Translations under genes and position numbers: made by a program
Part shown: positions 1-7,696 of the stretch, piece after piece
Layout: each line of letters starts with the position of its first letter
Position numbering within the stretch: position 1 is the first letter of the stretch
NCBI GenBank assembly: GCA_018675395.1
Contig: JABGYE010000045.1
Span: forward strand, 1 to 18,914
DNA length: 18,914 nucleotides
Source: EC70 sp018675395
GTDB taxonomy: Bacteria > Verrucomicrobiota > Verrucomicrobiia > Verrucomicrobiales > DEV007
Reading direction: 5' to 3'
Notes under the pieces: generated by a model
The model's database searches: none
The model's input: only the letters and a program-made list of their open reading frames with translations
Told to the model about the DNA's origin: nothing

Positions 1-3000
1 CCACCTGCGCTAACTAGTTCTTTGATCCGAAGAATTTCACGTTCTTGGGCATCCGTTATCTTTGAATCATTATTTTTCAATAATTTGCTTAAATAAATGT
101 TTATGGATTGATCTTCATGCGCGCGTAACTTTTCATGAATCGATGCATTTGCCGTTTGCAATGCAAACTCCCCTTCCTTGCATCGCTCAACAAGAAACAA
201 TGCGGCTGAAAGCTCACTAGCAAGTAAATCTAAAGCCGCCTCTCTAATCATAGATTCACTAGAAAGCGCCTTCGTAAAAGCCAATTCTTTGACTCCTTTA
301 TCTGTACAGTGAGCGGATAAAACTGCCAAGCAGGAGACCTCCACATCTTTATGAGCGCCTCTAGATAACAATGTCTTAATTGCATCAATAGCAATTCCGC
401 TATTAACGGACCCTAAAGTTGAAATTAGCTCAACTAAGATTGAGTTGGATGTATTTTTATTACTCATTAATGAAATGGCTTCATTCACTGCCCCTGTAGA
501 ATTGATTCTGATCCTTAACGGTAATGGCAACAAGGTCTTCGCTGCATCGAATTGACTTAGAAGCTCCTTCGGCATTGCACCTATTTGCTTTCCTCTTAGC
601 GCCTCACCGAAACCATTAATTAATGTTTTCTTCACATCCTCATCAACTGCACTCCTGAGCAAGAAAGCACACATCAAATATCCTTCGATCGTTTCTTCTG
701 AAGCGTAACGCTTCATAACACGACCAATAATGTTTTTACGTAAAATCTTGCTACTCCAGATTTTATTGCTAGAGAACAATTTCTTTAAAGCGTCAACGTT
801 AGATTGAGCTTTAGATTCGATACTCCACCAGAGCAGCAATGGTATATGTGGATCTGAATCAAACAGGTCCCTAGACAATACGGTTTTTACTATTTCCAAT
901 CCATCATTAGCGTCCATCCTCTTAGAAACTGAAATTAATTGCGATACAACTTCCGGGCTCTCTTCTAAGGATGCTAATTCAATCAGTGCGTTTCTATCTT
1001 TTTCACTCATGCCTCTATCAGCAATGCGGCGGACTGCATATCCTCTTAATCCAGCATCAGCTATGTCCTTGATCCGGACCAAATTACCAGAACTCAGGAA
1101 CAACTCCAGTTCAGTGGCGCTCGACGGTTGGTTGGTTTCAAATTTCTTTTCTCCATTCATTTTGTAGCGGGCCCTAATTTCAACTAAAGCCGAACGCCTT
1201 AACCACCTCGAACCTGACCTGGAAGCCTCGAATAAATCATCTTTACTTAGTTTTTTAAGATTAATTTTATCCTTGAAAGATGGATTTTCCTTGGCCCTTA
1301 TCCGATACACACGCCCAAGCTCATGGTCAATTTGGCCCTCATGATTTCTATAATGGTTCACCTGCCGATCATACCAATCAGCAACATAAATACTACCATC
1401 AGGAGAATCAGTAACCATGACCGGCCTAAACCACGGGTCCCTGGAAGACATGACCCGAGATAAGTCCTTTGTCTTAAAGGTAGAACCATCATTTATTACC
1501 TCTGATAAAACTAAATTGTTATGCAGCACGTCTACGCCAAACAATTTTCCCTCATATTTCTTGGGCAAGCCATTTCCCTCATATATAATAAATTGATGTG
1601 TAAATCTTTCCACTTGCTCATTCTTCATCGCTGGAAAGTATCCATAAGCGTGGTCATTAGTTAAAGCTCCATGCTTACCCCAAGATTTTTGATAGTAACC
1701 ACCCAAAACATAATGAAAGCCCCGGGTATTTCCGCCATTATGACCAGAATAGACTCTACCTCTGGAATCAATTTCCAATCCGAAGGCGTTCCCACCACCC
1801 TCGGCAAAGATTTCATACACGTGCTCTTTGGGATGATACCTCCAAACATTCTGCCCCATAGATTTAACTGGAGCCTGAGTATTTGCTGAGAGTAGTGATG
1901 TAATGGCTGCACTAACGGTACTCCCTTGTGCCCCATAGATCCATCCGTCAGGCCCAATGGATAGGCTATTGGCTATTGAATGAGAATCCTCAAGCCCAAA
2001 TCCTTCCAGATGAACTATAGGGTCTGAATCCGGCACATCATCACCATTATTATCAGGATAATAAAGTAAGTAAGGAGGATTTGTTACCCACACTCCGCTT
2101 CCATCATGAGCAACACTTGTTACCATGTTTAAGCCTTCAACAAAAATCTTGTGATTATCAAATTGACCATCCCCATTCGTATCCTCATGTATTGAAATTT
2201 TATCTTTGCCAATGAATGGAGAGCCTGAAGGATATGGCGGAGGCGGAGGAACCTTATCATAAGCGACCCTCCACACCTTGTCTCTACTGACACGCTTTAG
2301 CCCGGCTGGATCTGGGTACTGTATGTATTGAACAACCCACAATCTTCCTTTCGAATCAAAACTTAGATGCAGAGGTTGTTTTATAATTGGTTCTGATAAA
2401 ACCAAATCCACAGCAAGATCTTCAGGAACTGATATCAAATTCGTGGAATCGCGAGGACTCAAAGCCCCATTAACTTTTTCATGAGGCAATGCACGACTTC
2501 CCCTGTTTTCTTTATTTTTTTTTGGGAACTCTTTGCTAAGCGCCCAAGAGACAGCATTATCTAACATTTTAATAAAGTTAGAATTAGAAAAATCATCCTT
2601 ATGTCCAAGCGATGTGTAAAAGCTCTTGCCACCAAACTTATTTCTATATGACCAAGCAACTGGTTGATTCCCTTTTATACCTACTGCGCGGCCGTTCATA
2701 AGAACGTGTGCATTTTTCTGCAATGGCAAGACTTTATACAGCGATCCACCTGTAGAAAACTCAACGGAGTTTACACCATCCATAATTGGATGGGTCGTAT
2801 CGACTGCCTGCGCAAAGGTCTTCTTATCACTCCCGTAATGATCATTATAGTTACCACCAAAAACCTCTGGATCAAAATGCTCCCAAGTCTCATGACCTTG
2901 TGGTGGTTTTTTGTTACGCAAAGAAAAAGCGTGACTAGAAGTTCTAATTCCAATGACTGGATGCGACGACTCAATGTAATCTTTTATGGCCTTCAATTGA

Positions 3001-4091
3001 GCGTCAGGAAGAGCTCTCCTTCGAACACTAACAAACAAAAGGTCAGCGTCATCCATTACCGAGTTTAAATTCCCAAAATCATTCTGTCCGTCCTTCGCAA
3101 AACGGAATTCTAACCTATATTTTGATGTAAGGTTTTTTTCAGCATAACTCGGCACCGTGACCCTAGTAAAATATTCCTTCTCTCCAATTAAAAATAATAT
3201 TTTCGGCCTATTATCAGACTTAAAATTCGTGAAGCTTTTCCCAAGAATGTCCTCACTTGATATCGTTGGGCAAACGTACTTTTCAATGTGCCTGACAATT
3301 AGATCAGTGCCAGCAAAGTGGCTCACGAACGGCGGCATTTCTGGATTGTACATCGTATCAGTCAAATCTCTTACCAATACGACGTTCTTACCATTTTTCG
3401 CTAGCTGCCTTAGACCGAAAGGCCGGCCCAATACACACATGTTAGTGTGGACACCGAGCACCATGACATTTTTAATTTTCTTATTCTCGAGGATATTCCA
3501 ATTCTCTACCCCACTGTCAGTGATGTAATCACTATCAGCATCAATTGTAATTGAATCGATTTGTCTCTTCCAAGGAGCACGCGGATTAAGACCCATCGAT
3601 TGTAATTTCTGAGCCCACTTCATATGTTCCTTAGGGTCATCGTCTTCGCCACCATCACTATGATCTATAGGATAACCGGCCTCCTCTTCTTCTTCACTGA
3701 TCCAGTGCATCCAATTACTTATCCCATCGGGTAGATTGGTTGCTGCCGGCGCATTCATTGCCCTTATTCTGGCAGGATTAGATTTGTAAAAATTAACACA
3801 AGAAGAAGGCGAATGAATCACTGTCCCTCCCCTGGCTCTAACTTTTTGAATCAACTCATCAATTCTAGGAGCTATTTCATTCGCTCGCTTCACCGCATTA
3901 TAACAATGATGCGAATCCCACATGTCACATACTATGATCGCTGTCTCTGCAGGATCCCACTTCTCTGCCCTATCCCTAATCTCAACAAAGCCACTCTCAT
4001 TTTCGATTCGGTCCCTTAATTTAACATCAAAAGGTTCCATCGCATTGAGATTACATATGGAAGAAATAAACAATATCAAAAACCAGTTCAT
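1..4091 (-). CDS. Giant exported fusion: isochorismatase-like hydrolase + ThuA-like + PVC-type dehydrogenase propeller + HEAT repeats (3' end outside window)
   Basis: I checked this frame triplet by triplet: there is no stop from the ATG at 4091 to the window edge, giving at least 1363 codons. An in-frame TAG five codons upstream fixes the start. Residues 1-17 are a signal peptide ending NLNA. Residues about 48-285 are an isochorismatase/nicotinamidase-type cysteine hydrolase: Asp56 in VCDMWD, Cys219 in GVHTNMCV, and Lys175 as a candidate third catalytic residue. Residues about 293-530 resemble ThuA, opening RPKILFLIGE and closing with a GGKSFYTSLGH block. After a Lys/Asn-rich linker, about 550-930 is the PVC-type dehydrogenase propeller, with a VPEDLAVDLVLSEP opening, a proline run at 615-619, DTNGDGQFD at 637, and YVADWYDRQVNHYRNHEGQI near the end. 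The remainder is helical and HEAT-like. In known PVC proteins this is often followed by a CxxCH haem domain; none is seen here, but the C-terminus is missing. It is likely periplasmic. Substrates are unknown. Confidence 0.85.
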   Translation of the reverse strand, partial: MNWFLILFISSICNLNAMEPFDVKLRDRIENESGFVEIRDRAEKWDPAETAIIVCDMWDSHHCYNAVKRANEIAPRIDELIQKVRARGGTVIHSPSSCVNFYKSNPARIRAMNAPAATNLPDGISNWMHWISEEEEEAGYPIDHSDGGEDDDPKEHMKWAQKLQSMGLNPRAPWKRQIDSITIDADSDYITDSGVENWNILENKKIKNVMVLGVHTNMCVLGRPFGLRQLAKNGKNVVLVRDLTDTMYNPEMPPFVSHFAGTDLIVRHIEKYVCPTISSEDILGKSFTNFKSDNRPKILFLIGEKEYFTRVTVPSYAEKNLTSKYRLEFRFAKDGQNDFGNLNSVMDDADLLFVSVRRRALPDAQLKAIKDYIESSHPVIGIRTSSHAFSLRNKKPPQGHETWEHFDPEVFGGNYNDHYGSDKKTFAQAVDTTHPIMDGVNSVEFSTGGSLYKVLPLQKNAHVLMNGRAVGIKGNQPVAWSYRNKFGGKSFYTSLGHKDDFSNSNFIKMLDNAVSWALSKEFPKKNKENRGSRALPHEKVNGALSPRDSTNLISVPEDLAVDLVLSEPIIKQPLHLSFDSKGRLWVVQYIQYPDPAGLKRVSRDKVWRVAYDKVPPPPPYPSGSPFIGKDKISIHEDTNGDGQFDNHKIFVEGLNMVTSVAHDGSGVWVTNPPYLLYYPDNNGDDVPDSDPIVHLEGFGLEDSHSIANSLSIGPDGWIYGAQGSTVSAAITSLLSANTQAPVKSMGQNVWRYHPKEHVYEIFAEGGGNAFGLEIDSRGRVYSGHNGGNTRGFHYVLGGYYQKSWGKHGALTNDHAYGYFPAMKNEQVERFTHQFIIYEGNGLPKKYEGKLFGVDVLHNNLVLSEVINDGSTFKTKDLSRVMSSRDPWFRPVMVTDSPDGSIYVADWYDRQVNHYRNHEGQIDHELGRVYRIRAKENPSFKDKINLKKLSKDDLFEASRSGSRWLRRSALVEIRARYKMNGEKKFETNQPSSATELELFLSSGNLVRIKDIADAGLRGYAVRRIADRGMSEKDRNALIELASLEESPEVVSQLISVSKRMDANDGLEIVKTVLSRDLFDSDPHIPLLLWWSIESKAQSNVDALKKLFSSNKIWSSKILRKNIIGRVMKRYASEETIEGYLMCAFLLRSAVDEDVKKTLINGFGEALRGKQIGAMPKELLSQFDAAKTLLPLPLRIRINSTGAVNEAISLMSNKNTSNSILVELISTLGSVNSGIAIDAIKTLLSRGAHKDVEVSCLAVLSAHCTDKGVKELAFTKALSSESMIREAALDLLASELSAALFLVERCKEGEFALQTANASIHEKLRAHEDQSINIYLSKLLKNNDSKITDAQEREILRIKELVSAG

Positions 4092-4130
4092 TCTTGAACT
4101 CTATTAGTTCTAGTTAATTCATAAAACAAA

Positions 4131-4162
4131 AAAACCTGACGGCTTTTAAACCGTCAGGTTTT
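4131..4162 (-). terminator. Strong intrinsic terminator downstream of the DUF5069-like gene
   Basis: A perfect 12-bp inverted repeat, AAAACCTGACGG at 4131-4142 and CCGTCAGGTTTT at 4151-4162, surrounds an 8-nt loop. Read on the minus strand, the right arm runs into seven consecutive T (4134-4128), so it should end transcription of the gene at 4181-4618. In the plus direction only four T follow, so it is weaker there. It lies just 40 nt before the start codon of the giant fusion gene. Confidence 0.85.
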
Positions 4163-4180
4163 GCACAAATTAATATAAAC

Positions 4181-4618
4181 TTAGGCTATTTCCTGTGCGT
4201 GGAAATCACTCCAATCTTCGAGATTGTTAAGGTTAATAGCATCAAGAATTGATCCATTGTCCTCAATGCCTGCTCCACTAAGTATGCCTTGACGAGTCGC
4301 ATCGTCATGGTTGTACCCAACAATGCTATCGTTAAGAGCCTTAACCCCATCCCCGTCGAGTGAACCTCCTTTTTGATCAAGGATCCACTTTTCAAGTTGA
4401 GGATAAGTTGGCTTACTGTCCATAAAACTCTCAAATGCTTCTTTATCGATGCCGATTCCATCGAGAACCATTTGATCATACCCGGCTCCAATAGCTGGGT
4501 AATCATCATGAAGTTTACCAGCTTTATCTAAAGATACTTTTTGCCAAAGCCGAGGTAGGTGAAGGACGCCAATAGGACCGGCAATGCCAGAACTTATTAA
4601 TGGGATAATTTTACTCAT
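4181..4618 (-). CDS. DUF5069-like protein of unknown function
   Basis: This is a 145-residue soluble protein with no signal peptide. It opens MSKIIPLISSGIAGPIGVLH and continues with a PRLWQKVSLDKAGKL stretch, GIGIDKEAFESFM, a short KPTYPQLEKWI helix and an acidic C-terminal half. From memory this pattern matches DUF5069, a small family I associate with Verrucomicrobia and which has no assigned function. The call rests on recognition, not a search. The gene stands alone: its 3' end is followed by a strong terminator, and 106 bp of AT-rich sequence separate it from the gene upstream. There is no Shine-Dalgarno sequence before the ATG, only an A/T-rich run. No catalytic motif is evident. Confidence 0.6.
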   Translation of the reverse strand: MSKIIPLISSGIAGPIGVLHLPRLWQKVSLDKAGKLHDDYPAIGAGYDQMVLDGIGIDKEAFESFMDSKPTYPQLEKWILDQKGGSLDGDGVKALNDSIVGYNHDDATRQGILSGAGIEDNGSILDAINLNNLEDWSDFHAQEIA

Positions 4619-4724
4619 ATTTTTTTAAATATTTTAAGGTTCATTTAAGAAATATCAGACCTCATAACAATCTAAAAGCTATTTCTTTTTAAAATTAATC
4701 ACCAATGCATACAAGAAATGAGCT

Positions 4725-5462
4725 CTATTTTTCTATTTCAAGCTTGAGAAAGCTACTAGTAGGCTTGGATTTTGCGCCTTCAGGATAGGTCCTAACATTC
4801 ATCATTTCTAAGTACCATTTACCCTTATGTTGCTGAACGCTATCAACCTCAAAGCTCTTCACTAACTGATTCTTAGGATTATAGCCATTCATCCTCACTA
4901 AAGCTCCGCTCCGTTGTGAGATCCATGCGTCAACAAAAGAGTATCCATTACTTGGGTCAGGATTAGTGCATCTTATTTTCCAAGCTTTACCACCCTTTGC
5001 TTTTTCTACACTCATAATCTTAGGATCTGGCCACTCTATGAACCTCATCGCCAGATCCTCATAGGTAAGATCTGTATTGCGAATCCTTTCTTTGAATTTT
5101 AATGCAGTAATTTTTTCAGAAATGCTATTCCTTATTCTTGTCACTGCACACTGTCTATCGAGAAAGTCGAACTTAATAACCTCATCAACACTCATATTAC
5201 TTCGATTAGATTCAAAGAATTCTAAACGTATTGATTGCGCGCTCAGGGTTATACTAAGAGGTATTAATTTAAATCCTATTCTTCTTGGACGTATCTCACC
5301 CCTAAATGTCTGAGACTCATCTCCATAGGCATTTCTTACAGATGAGAGTATCTGCTTCGCATCTAATTGAATTTCGCCGTCTTGGGAAAAGAGATAAGGC
5401 TGCCCCACCATACATATTTTACAGACCAGAATCAGTGATAAAATCTTCTTAATTTTAATCAT
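4725..5462 (-). CDS. Secreted outer-membrane lipoprotein-sorting-like protein (LolA-like fold, PF17131 type)
   Basis: This 245-residue protein has an N-terminal signal peptide (basic MIKIKK, hydrophobic core, likely cleavage near residue 26). The mature part shows features of the LolA-like PF17131 family: LTYEDLAMRFIEWPDP near the middle, then a lysine-rich turn and AWKIRCTNPDP, a VDAWISQRSGALVRMNGYN strand pair, and QQHKGKWYLEMMNVR near the end. Family members are periplasmic beta-sheet proteins that resemble lipoprotein carriers and are often encoded beside RND/MMPL-type exporters. No such exporter lies here. The gene is divergent from the HrgA-like gene across a 330-bp spacer. The exact role is not known from sequence. 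Confidence 0.7.
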   Translation of the reverse strand: MIKIKKILSLILVCKICMVGQPYLFSQDGEIQLDAKQILSSVRNAYGDESQTFRGEIRPRRIGFKLIPLSITLSAQSIRLEFFESNRSNMSVDEVIKFDFLDRQCAVTRIRNSISEKITALKFKERIRNTDLTYEDLAMRFIEWPDPKIMSVEKAKGGKAWKIRCTNPDPSNGYSFVDAWISQRSGALVRMNGYNPKNQLVKSFEVDSVQQHKGKWYLEMMNVRTYPEGAKSKPTSSFLKLEIEK

Positions 5463-5480
5463 TAGTTATAGACTTCCATT

Positions 5481-5508
5481 TATATATCCATTTGACGCTC
5501 AAGAGCAA
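5481..5508 (-). promoter_or_regulatory. Candidate promoter of the LolA-like gene
   Basis: On the minus strand a TTGCTC element (5508-5503) is followed after 16 bp by TATATA (5486-5481), a moderate match to a housekeeping promoter. Transcription would begin about 12 nt before the ATG at 5462, leaving almost no leader. The match is by eye only. Confidence 0.3.
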
Positions 5509-5561
5509 AAAATATTCAAGCCCTGCTTTGCCCAGGCATTAAATTGAAGAGATTAAAAAGC

Positions 5562-5771
5562 CCACATCCAAATAATCACCAATATCATAGCTCTCAGGAT
5601 GTGAAATCCCAAAATTAATAATCAATTAATCCTCCTCGCTAGATCCAATTGGCAGCCAAGTCAACCCCATAAAGAATGCTAAAAGTAAATTTTAATAAGT
5701 TTGGATGTGGACGTTATTTTTCCAACAGTGTAAAAAAGAATTAATAAATAATTTTTTTAGCATATCCACAT
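5562..5771. promoter_or_regulatory. Divergent spacer with repeated GGATGTGG-type words, possible operator region
   Basis: The 330-bp spacer 5463-5792 contains no convincing gene. It holds CCACATCCAA (5562-5571), whose exact reverse complement TTGGATGTGG recurs at 5701-5710. Partial copies are GGATGTGA at 5598 and TCCACAT at 5765-5771; the last pairs with ATGTGGA (5705-5711) in inverted orientation. The copies flank the region where the promoter of the HrgA-like gene should lie, and that protein has an N-terminal winged helix. Autoregulation is a guess. The words are short enough to recur by chance in AT-rich DNA. Confidence 0.25.
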
Positions 5772-5792
5772 TGCACAAAACCATCTAATCAC

Positions 5793-6815
5793 ATGAGCCT
5801 GCGAGAGCACCTTCGTAACCTTTTACCCCAGATACTGCCACCTGCCCCTAAGAACGCAATTAAGGGCACAGAACTAATTGAATTAGTTAAGTCAAAACTT
5901 GATCAAAAATATAGCGACGCAACTTTGCGTTATCATTTCTCAATAATGTCATGCGACCCTAGTTCGCCAATTGCAAAAGTTGAGCATGGTCAGGGGTACT
6001 ACCTCAGAACTAACACACTCACTACAATGAAGAGTGCGCGGCACATGATCTCGCCGAGCCAGTCTTCGATAGGCGACACTTATGGTTACTCAACATCTAA
6101 TGAGGCGTTGCTCCGTGCCAATAAATTTCGCTCCATAGTTTCACAGTCAACCAAAACAGAAGGCAAAGTCCCCTTCATGCTTGAAAGCACATTTGGAGAA
6201 GAGGCAGAATATGAGGATCTATGGAAGTATCCTGATTTAATTTCAGTATCTTGGAAAGGAGGAGTGAACCCTTCACGCTCTGAACTAGATGAGGACATGC
6301 TACATCTACAAAGGAGCTTTGGATCACAACCATTTACTCTTAGGAGTTTGAAGATGAAGCTAGAAATAAGAAACGACACATATCGTGAAGATTTCTTCCA
6401 ATGCTTAAGCAACTCTCGATGGGCACACTATGGCGATCTCTTAATTGCAGCACCCATTGAAGACGCAAATCTAATTAACAACTTACGCTCCTTAGGTAAT
6501 GAGTTTGGAATAGGCATAACAAGCTACGGTCTACCAAAAGAAGCACTTGATGATTTACCAGAACCCGACGCGATCCATCACTTCACTGAAAAAGAGATAG
6601 AAGGTCTGTTTAAACTCATTAATTATCAACGAATCTCTGAATCAAGACCACGAAATGAACTTGCATGGGATCAGGTTAACGAGTTAAGAAATTCAAATGC
6701 TGAAATTGATTCAATGTTCAAATGGCTGTCTCAAAGCCTAGAGCAAGGAAAGGTAATGCCTTTCGAACGGAAATCAGCTGATACTGCAGTAATTACCAAT
6801 TCGACTTTGGATTAA
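5793..6815 (+). CDS. HrgA/COG2958-like protein: winged helix plus PD-(D/E)xK-like domain with an altered motif
   Basis: This 340-residue cytoplasmic protein starts at the only sensible ATG. Residues about 20-72 look like a winged helix: an AIKGTELIELVKSKL helix, SDATLRYHFSIM, then a GQGYYLR wing. A Ser/Thr-rich linker follows. Residues about 125-312 match, from memory, the C-terminal domain of HrgA/COG2958 proteins: LWKYPDLISVSW (143-154), YREDFFQCLSNSRWAHYGD (197-215), FGIGI (238-242) and LAWDQVNELRNSN (290-302). In that family PD...(E)xK residues suggest a restriction-endonuclease fold. Here the PD pair is present (147-148), but the ExK site reads KMK (187-189), so catalysis may be lost. 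HrgA is linked to a restriction locus in Helicobacter; no methyltransferase is nearby here. It could equally be a DNA-binding regulator. Confidence 0.55.
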   Translation: MSLREHLRNLLPQILPPAPKNAIKGTELIELVKSKLDQKYSDATLRYHFSIMSCDPSSPIAKVEHGQGYYLRTNTLTTMKSARHMISPSQSSIGDTYGYSTSNEALLRANKFRSIVSQSTKTEGKVPFMLESTFGEEAEYEDLWKYPDLISVSWKGGVNPSRSELDEDMLHLQRSFGSQPFTLRSLKMKLEIRNDTYREDFFQCLSNSRWAHYGDLLIAAPIEDANLINNLRSLGNEFGIGITSYGLPKEALDDLPEPDAIHHFTEKEIEGLFKLINYQRISESRPRNELAWDQVNELRNSNAEIDSMFKWLSQSLEQGKVMPFERKSADTAVITNSTLD

Positions 6816-6845
6816 TTTTACTTGATTAAAATTAAGCAAAAGGAC

Positions 6846-6879
6846 TGCTCAAATAACTAATCCCTTAGTCATTTGAGCA
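6846..6879 (+). terminator. Hairpin downstream of the HrgA-like gene, likely terminator
   Basis: TGCTCAAATAACTAA (6846-6860) and TTAGTCATTTGAGCA (6865-6879) form a 15-bp stem with a single A-C mismatch and a TCCC loop, starting 30 nt after the stop codon at 6815. Only a short T-containing tail (TTTACT) follows, so it is a weak classical terminator in the plus direction. It may instead act as an mRNA 3'-end stabiliser. It sits immediately before the next promoter. Confidence 0.55.
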
Positions 6880-6892
6880 TTTACTCATGAGA

Positions 6893-6920
6893 TTGACATT
6901 TCTCATTATGAAAAGATATT
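6893..6920 (+). promoter_or_regulatory. Promoter of the TPR gene with a perfect -35 element
   Basis: TTGACA (6893-6898) matches the consensus -35 exactly. After 16 bp comes GATATT (6915-6920), four of six matches to the -10 consensus. Predicted transcription starts near 6927, only about 5 nt before the ATG at 6932. It follows directly on the hairpin at 6846-6879, which fits an independent transcription unit. Confidence 0.5.
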
Positions 6921-6931
6921 TACATATATAA

Positions 6932-7696
6932 ATGCTTCTCGCTCCTACAAAAAATCTAACCAGATCAATCGCATGCTTGACACTAGCATGTTTCGCTATT
7001 CTCTCTGGAAATATCCTCTCAGCTCAGAATAACGACACTGCCAAATCTGGAGATATTAAATCTGCTGTATCTCTGCCAAAGTTTGAGAGCCTCTCGAAAG
7101 AAAAAAAGGAAAGCCTCAGAAAAACCCTAATGGAGGCAGCCTCTCTACTTAATAGCATCAGGATTCAAGAGTCCTTAGAAAAAATCATAAAAGCAGAAAC
7201 TATGGTCTCTGACTTCGGCCCACTATATAATTTAAAAGGAGCTGCGTACACGAAGATTAGAGACTTCGATAAAGCTCAGGCCGCATTTGAACGGGCCGTT
7301 ACACTTAACCCAAAGGCAGTAATGACCAAATTTAATCTCATTGAAATGCATTTCGTTAAAAAAAACTACCCTCTCGCAGATAAAGAATTTACAAATTTCC
7401 TCAACACCAATAAGGAACTTCCAAAAGAAACTAAAGCCTTAGTCAAATATAAGTTATTAATTTGCAGCTTAAAGCAAAAGAAAGAGTCAGACGCTAAAGA
7501 AATCCTCAAAGACTTCGATTACCTAGACGATCACCCTGCTTTTTATTTCTCCAATGCTGCCGTCCATTTTAACAAGGGAGAAAAGATAAAGGCAAATTCT
7601 TGGCTGACTGCTGCAAGTAAGATTTACAAGCCAGCAATAAATGAAGTCTACAATGACTCCTTAATTGAGGCCGGATGGATGGAAAATATTGAGTAA
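6932..7696 (+). CDS. Secreted tetratricopeptide-repeat protein
   Basis: This 254-residue protein has a signal peptide: a basic start, a hydrophobic segment at about 13-30, and probable cleavage after LSA near residue 31. A charged helical region follows. A recognisable TPR covers about 95-128 (GPLYNLKGAAYTKI, then DFDKAQAAFERAVTLNPKA) and a degenerate second repeat about 129-162. The rest is predicted all-helical and probably contains weaker repeats. TPRs mediate protein-protein contacts, so a periplasmic scaffold role is plausible, but no partner can be named. An earlier ATG at 6909 reaches a stop after seven codons, so 6932 is the start. The stop codon abuts that of the convergent KsgA-Nudix gene with no bases between them. 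Confidence 0.75.
   Translation: MLLAPTKNLTRSIACLTLACFAILSGNILSAQNNDTAKSGDIKSAVSLPKFESLSKEKKESLRKTLMEAASLLNSIRIQESLEKIIKAETMVSDFGPLYNLKGAAYTKIRDFDKAQAAFERAVTLNPKAVMTKFNLIEMHFVKKNYPLADKEFTNFLNTNKELPKETKALVKYKLLICSLKQKKESDAKEILKDFDYLDDHPAFYFSNAAVHFNKGEKIKANSWLTAASKIYKPAINEVYNDSLIEAGWMENIE

Noticed and set aside
1661..1957. Short open frames on both strands inside the giant fusion gene (also 2664-3068, 2771-2974, 3157-3528, 3813-4107)
   Set aside because: They overlap a continuous 1363-codon frame with clear domain motifs, and their translations show no recognisable family.
4186..4509. Second minus-strand frame within the DUF5069-like gene
   Set aside because: It is a shifted reading of the same DNA; the 145-residue frame has the family pattern.
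5645..5652. CCAATTGG palindrome in the divergent spacer
   Set aside because: It is a single 8-bp palindrome without a second copy; chance is sufficient.
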